A stretch of DNA of 6,265 bases from Betaproteobacteria bacterium. GTDB lineage: Bacteria > Pseudomonadota > Gammaproteobacteria > Burkholderiales > CAIKXV01. The DNA lies in contig CANGUQ010000237.1 of NCBI GenBank assembly GCA_947456915.1, forward strand, positions 1 to 6,265, given 5' to 3'. The notes under the pieces are model-generated. The model ran no database searches. It was not told the DNA's origin and saw only the letters and a program-made list of their open reading frames with translations. The position numbers and the translations under genes were made by a program. Shown here piece by piece: positions 5,136-6,265 of this stretch (position 1 is its first letter; every line of letters begins with the position of its first letter).

Positions 5136-6154
5136 CGAGCGCCGAACGAGGGGGCGATGCCCCCGTTCCGGTACGCGGGGGTATCGCCTCTTCCGCGGCG
5201 ATGGGTCCGGCGGTGCCCGGGTACGCCGATGGCGCGGCGCCCGCGCCGGTGCTGGCGGTGCGCGGGCTGCGCAAGGCGTACGGCGGGCGCGAGGTCGTCG
5301 CCGGAGTCGACCTGTCGCTGCGCGGGGGCGAGTGTTTCGGTCTGCTCGGCCCCAACGGCGCAGGCAAGACCACGACGCTGCGCCTGTGCCTGGGGCTGAC
5401 CGAACCCGACGCGGGCGAGATCACGCTGTTCGGACTGCCGCTGCCGGCGCAGGCGCGGGCCGCGCGCATGCGCGTGGGCGTGGTGCCGCAGATCGACAGC
5501 CTCGATCCGGACTTCACGGTGCGCGAGAATCTGCTGGTGTTCGGTCGCTACTTCGGGCTCAGCGATGCGGCGATCGCCGCGCGTATTCCTGATCTGCTCG
5601 AGTTCGCCAACCTGAGCGGGCGCGGCGAAGCGAAGATCCAGGCACTGTCCGGCGGAATGAAGCGGCGGCTCACGCTCGCGCGGGCGCTGGTGAACGATCC
5701 GGATCTGATCGTCCTCGACGAGCCGACCACCGGTCTCGATCCGCAGGCGCGGCACGTGATCTGGGACCGGCTCAGGCAGCTCACCGCGCAGGGCAGGACG
5801 CTGCTGCTCACCACCCACTTCATGGAGGAGGCCGAGCGGCTGTGTTCGCGCCTGTCGGTGCTCGATCAGGGACGGGTGATCGCCAGCGGCGAGCCGCGCG
5901 CGCTGATCGCACGACACATCGAGCCCCAGGTGGTCGAGGTGTACGGCGACGGGCTGGACGCGTGGGCCGACACCTGCGCGCGCGTGCACAGCGAGCGTTG
6001 CGAGCGCGCCGGCGAGACGGTGTTCTGCTACACCCGTGATGCAGCACCGCTGGTGGCGAGCCTGCACGACAGGCCCGGATTGCGTCACCTGCACCGCCCG
6101 GCGAATCTCGAGGACCTGTTTCTCAAGCTGACCGGGCGCGAGATGCGCGACTGA
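5132..6154 (+). CDS. NodI-like ABC transporter ATP-binding protein
   Basis: Predicted 340-residue ATPase of an ABC-2 type exporter, peripheral to the inner membrane. Core motifs are intact: Walker A GPNGAGKT (73-80), Q-loop Gln120, signature LSGGM (172-176), Walker B LIVLDE with catalytic Glu197, D-loop GLDP (201-204) and switch His229. The segments TVRENLLVFGRYFG (129-142), GGMKRRLTLARAL (174-186), TTHFMEEAERLC (227-238) and ETVFCY (295-300), and the C-terminus NLEDLFLKLTGREM (325-338), strongly match NodI of rhizobia and its betaproteobacterial relatives. NodI works with the permease NodJ; in rhizobia the pair exports lipochito-oligosaccharide. No nod biosynthesis genes are seen here, so the cargo is unknown and I give no symbol. 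The GTG start overlaps the hydrolase stop. The first ~38 residues are Ala/Gly/Pro rich and outside the ABC fold; an ATG at 5201 (Met24) is an alternative start. Confidence 0.92.
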   Translation: MTSAERGGDAPVPVRGGIASSAAMGPAVPGYADGAAPAPVLAVRGLRKAYGGREVVAGVDLSLRGGECFGLLGPNGAGKTTTLRLCLGLTEPDAGEITLFGLPLPAQARAARMRVGVVPQIDSLDPDFTVRENLLVFGRYFGLSDAAIAARIPDLLEFANLSGRGEAKIQALSGGMKRRLTLARALVNDPDLIVLDEPTTGLDPQARHVIWDRLRQLTAQGRTLLLTTHFMEEAERLCSRLSVLDQGRVIASGEPRALIARHIEPQVVEVYGDGLDAWADTCARVHSERCERAGETVFCYTRDAAPLVASLHDRPGLRHLHRPANLEDLFLKLTGREMRD

Positions 6155-6157
6155 GCG

Positions 6158-6265
6158 ATGACGCGGACACCCGTTTCCCCCGCCGCCGAGGAAGGCAGCA
6201 CGACCGCTCGTGCGCATCCGGGCGCCGTCGCCGATCCCGGGAGCGGTGACGCGAAGCCGTTCACC
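6158..6265 (+). CDS. Partial gene, probable NodJ-like ABC-2 permease (5' end only)
   Basis: An ATG lies 3 nt after the ATPase stop, and the frame stays open for 36 codons to the window edge. The visible residues (MTRTPVSPAAEEG at the start, DAKPFT at the end) are Ala/Thr/Pro/Gly rich, hydrophilic and not diagnostic. Its identity is inferred only from position: NodI-type ATPases are normally followed at once by their NodJ-type membrane partner. No membrane segment is reached within the window. Like the ATPase, it would carry an unusual disordered N-terminal tail if this start is right. Confidence 0.55.
   Translation, partial: MTRTPVSPAAEEGSTTARAHPGAVADPGSGDAKPFT

Noticed and set aside
5069..6217. 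Long open frame (382 codons) on the minus strand opposite the ABC ATPase
   Set aside because: The plus strand encodes an intact ATPase with all motifs. The antisense product is low-complexity Arg/His/Ala/Gln sequence.
5132..6265. A nodulation or symbiosis island
   Set aside because: Only the NodI-type ATPase and a probable permease start are present. There is no nodABC, no visible insertion element and no composition change, so a symbiosis role is not supported.
1..6265. CRISPR array, tRNA, transposon ends or toxin-antitoxin pair
   Set aside because: I saw no regularly spaced repeats, no cloverleaf-like segment, no transposase motif and no pair of small overlapping regulatory/toxin frames. 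The only small gene is the lipoprotein, which has a lipobox.

Overview
This window comes from a GC-rich bacterial chromosome, most likely a betaproteobacterium (Burkholderiales or Rhodocyclales type). The reasons are the strong G/C bias at third codon positions, the very long antisense shadow reading frames that this bias creates, and the gene types: a LigI-like amidohydrolase, a small thioredoxin-fold [2Fe-2S] ferredoxin, a short-chain COG2945-type hydrolase and a NodI-type ABC ATPase. I assign the lineage from family resemblance only. Coding density is high. The longest gap between genes is about 155 bp, and I see no tRNA, rRNA, CRISPR array, insertion sequence or phage gene.

Left part (1-1503): a LigI/2-pyrone-4,6-dicarboxylate-hydrolase-like amidohydrolase on the minus strand is divergent from a small single-domain cupin on the plus strand. 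They share an intergenic region of about 80 bp. This pair looks metabolic (aromatic or sugar-lactone breakdown is plausible), but the substrates cannot be read from the sequence.

Middle (1504-2783, minus strand): a DHH-family phosphoesterase is followed by a tiny predicted lipoprotein. The lipoprotein GTG start overlaps the DHH stop (GTGA), so the two are probably translationally coupled. A perfect 9-bp hairpin lies between the convergent ends of the lipoprotein and cupin genes, and a perfect 7-bp hairpin lies just upstream of the DHH start.

Right part (2939-6265, plus strand): a VanZ-like membrane protein, a thioredoxin-like [2Fe-2S] ferredoxin, a serine alpha/beta hydrolase, a NodI-like ABC ATPase and the first 36 codons of the next gene, probably the NodJ-like permease. 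The hydrolase and ATPase share a GTGA stop/start overlap and the permease candidate starts 3 nt after the ATPase, so these three form a tight operon. The ferredoxin and hydrolase are separated by 79 bp containing a small hairpin and a perfect 12-bp palindrome. A consensus TATAAT lies across the VanZ stop codon and could drive the ferredoxin gene.

Overall this looks like ordinary housekeeping or accessory chromosome. The points most worth following are the NodIJ-type exporter coupled to a hydrolase outside any visible nodulation context, and the DHH phosphoesterase-lipoprotein pair. I did not find convincing evidence of a new defence or mobile system.
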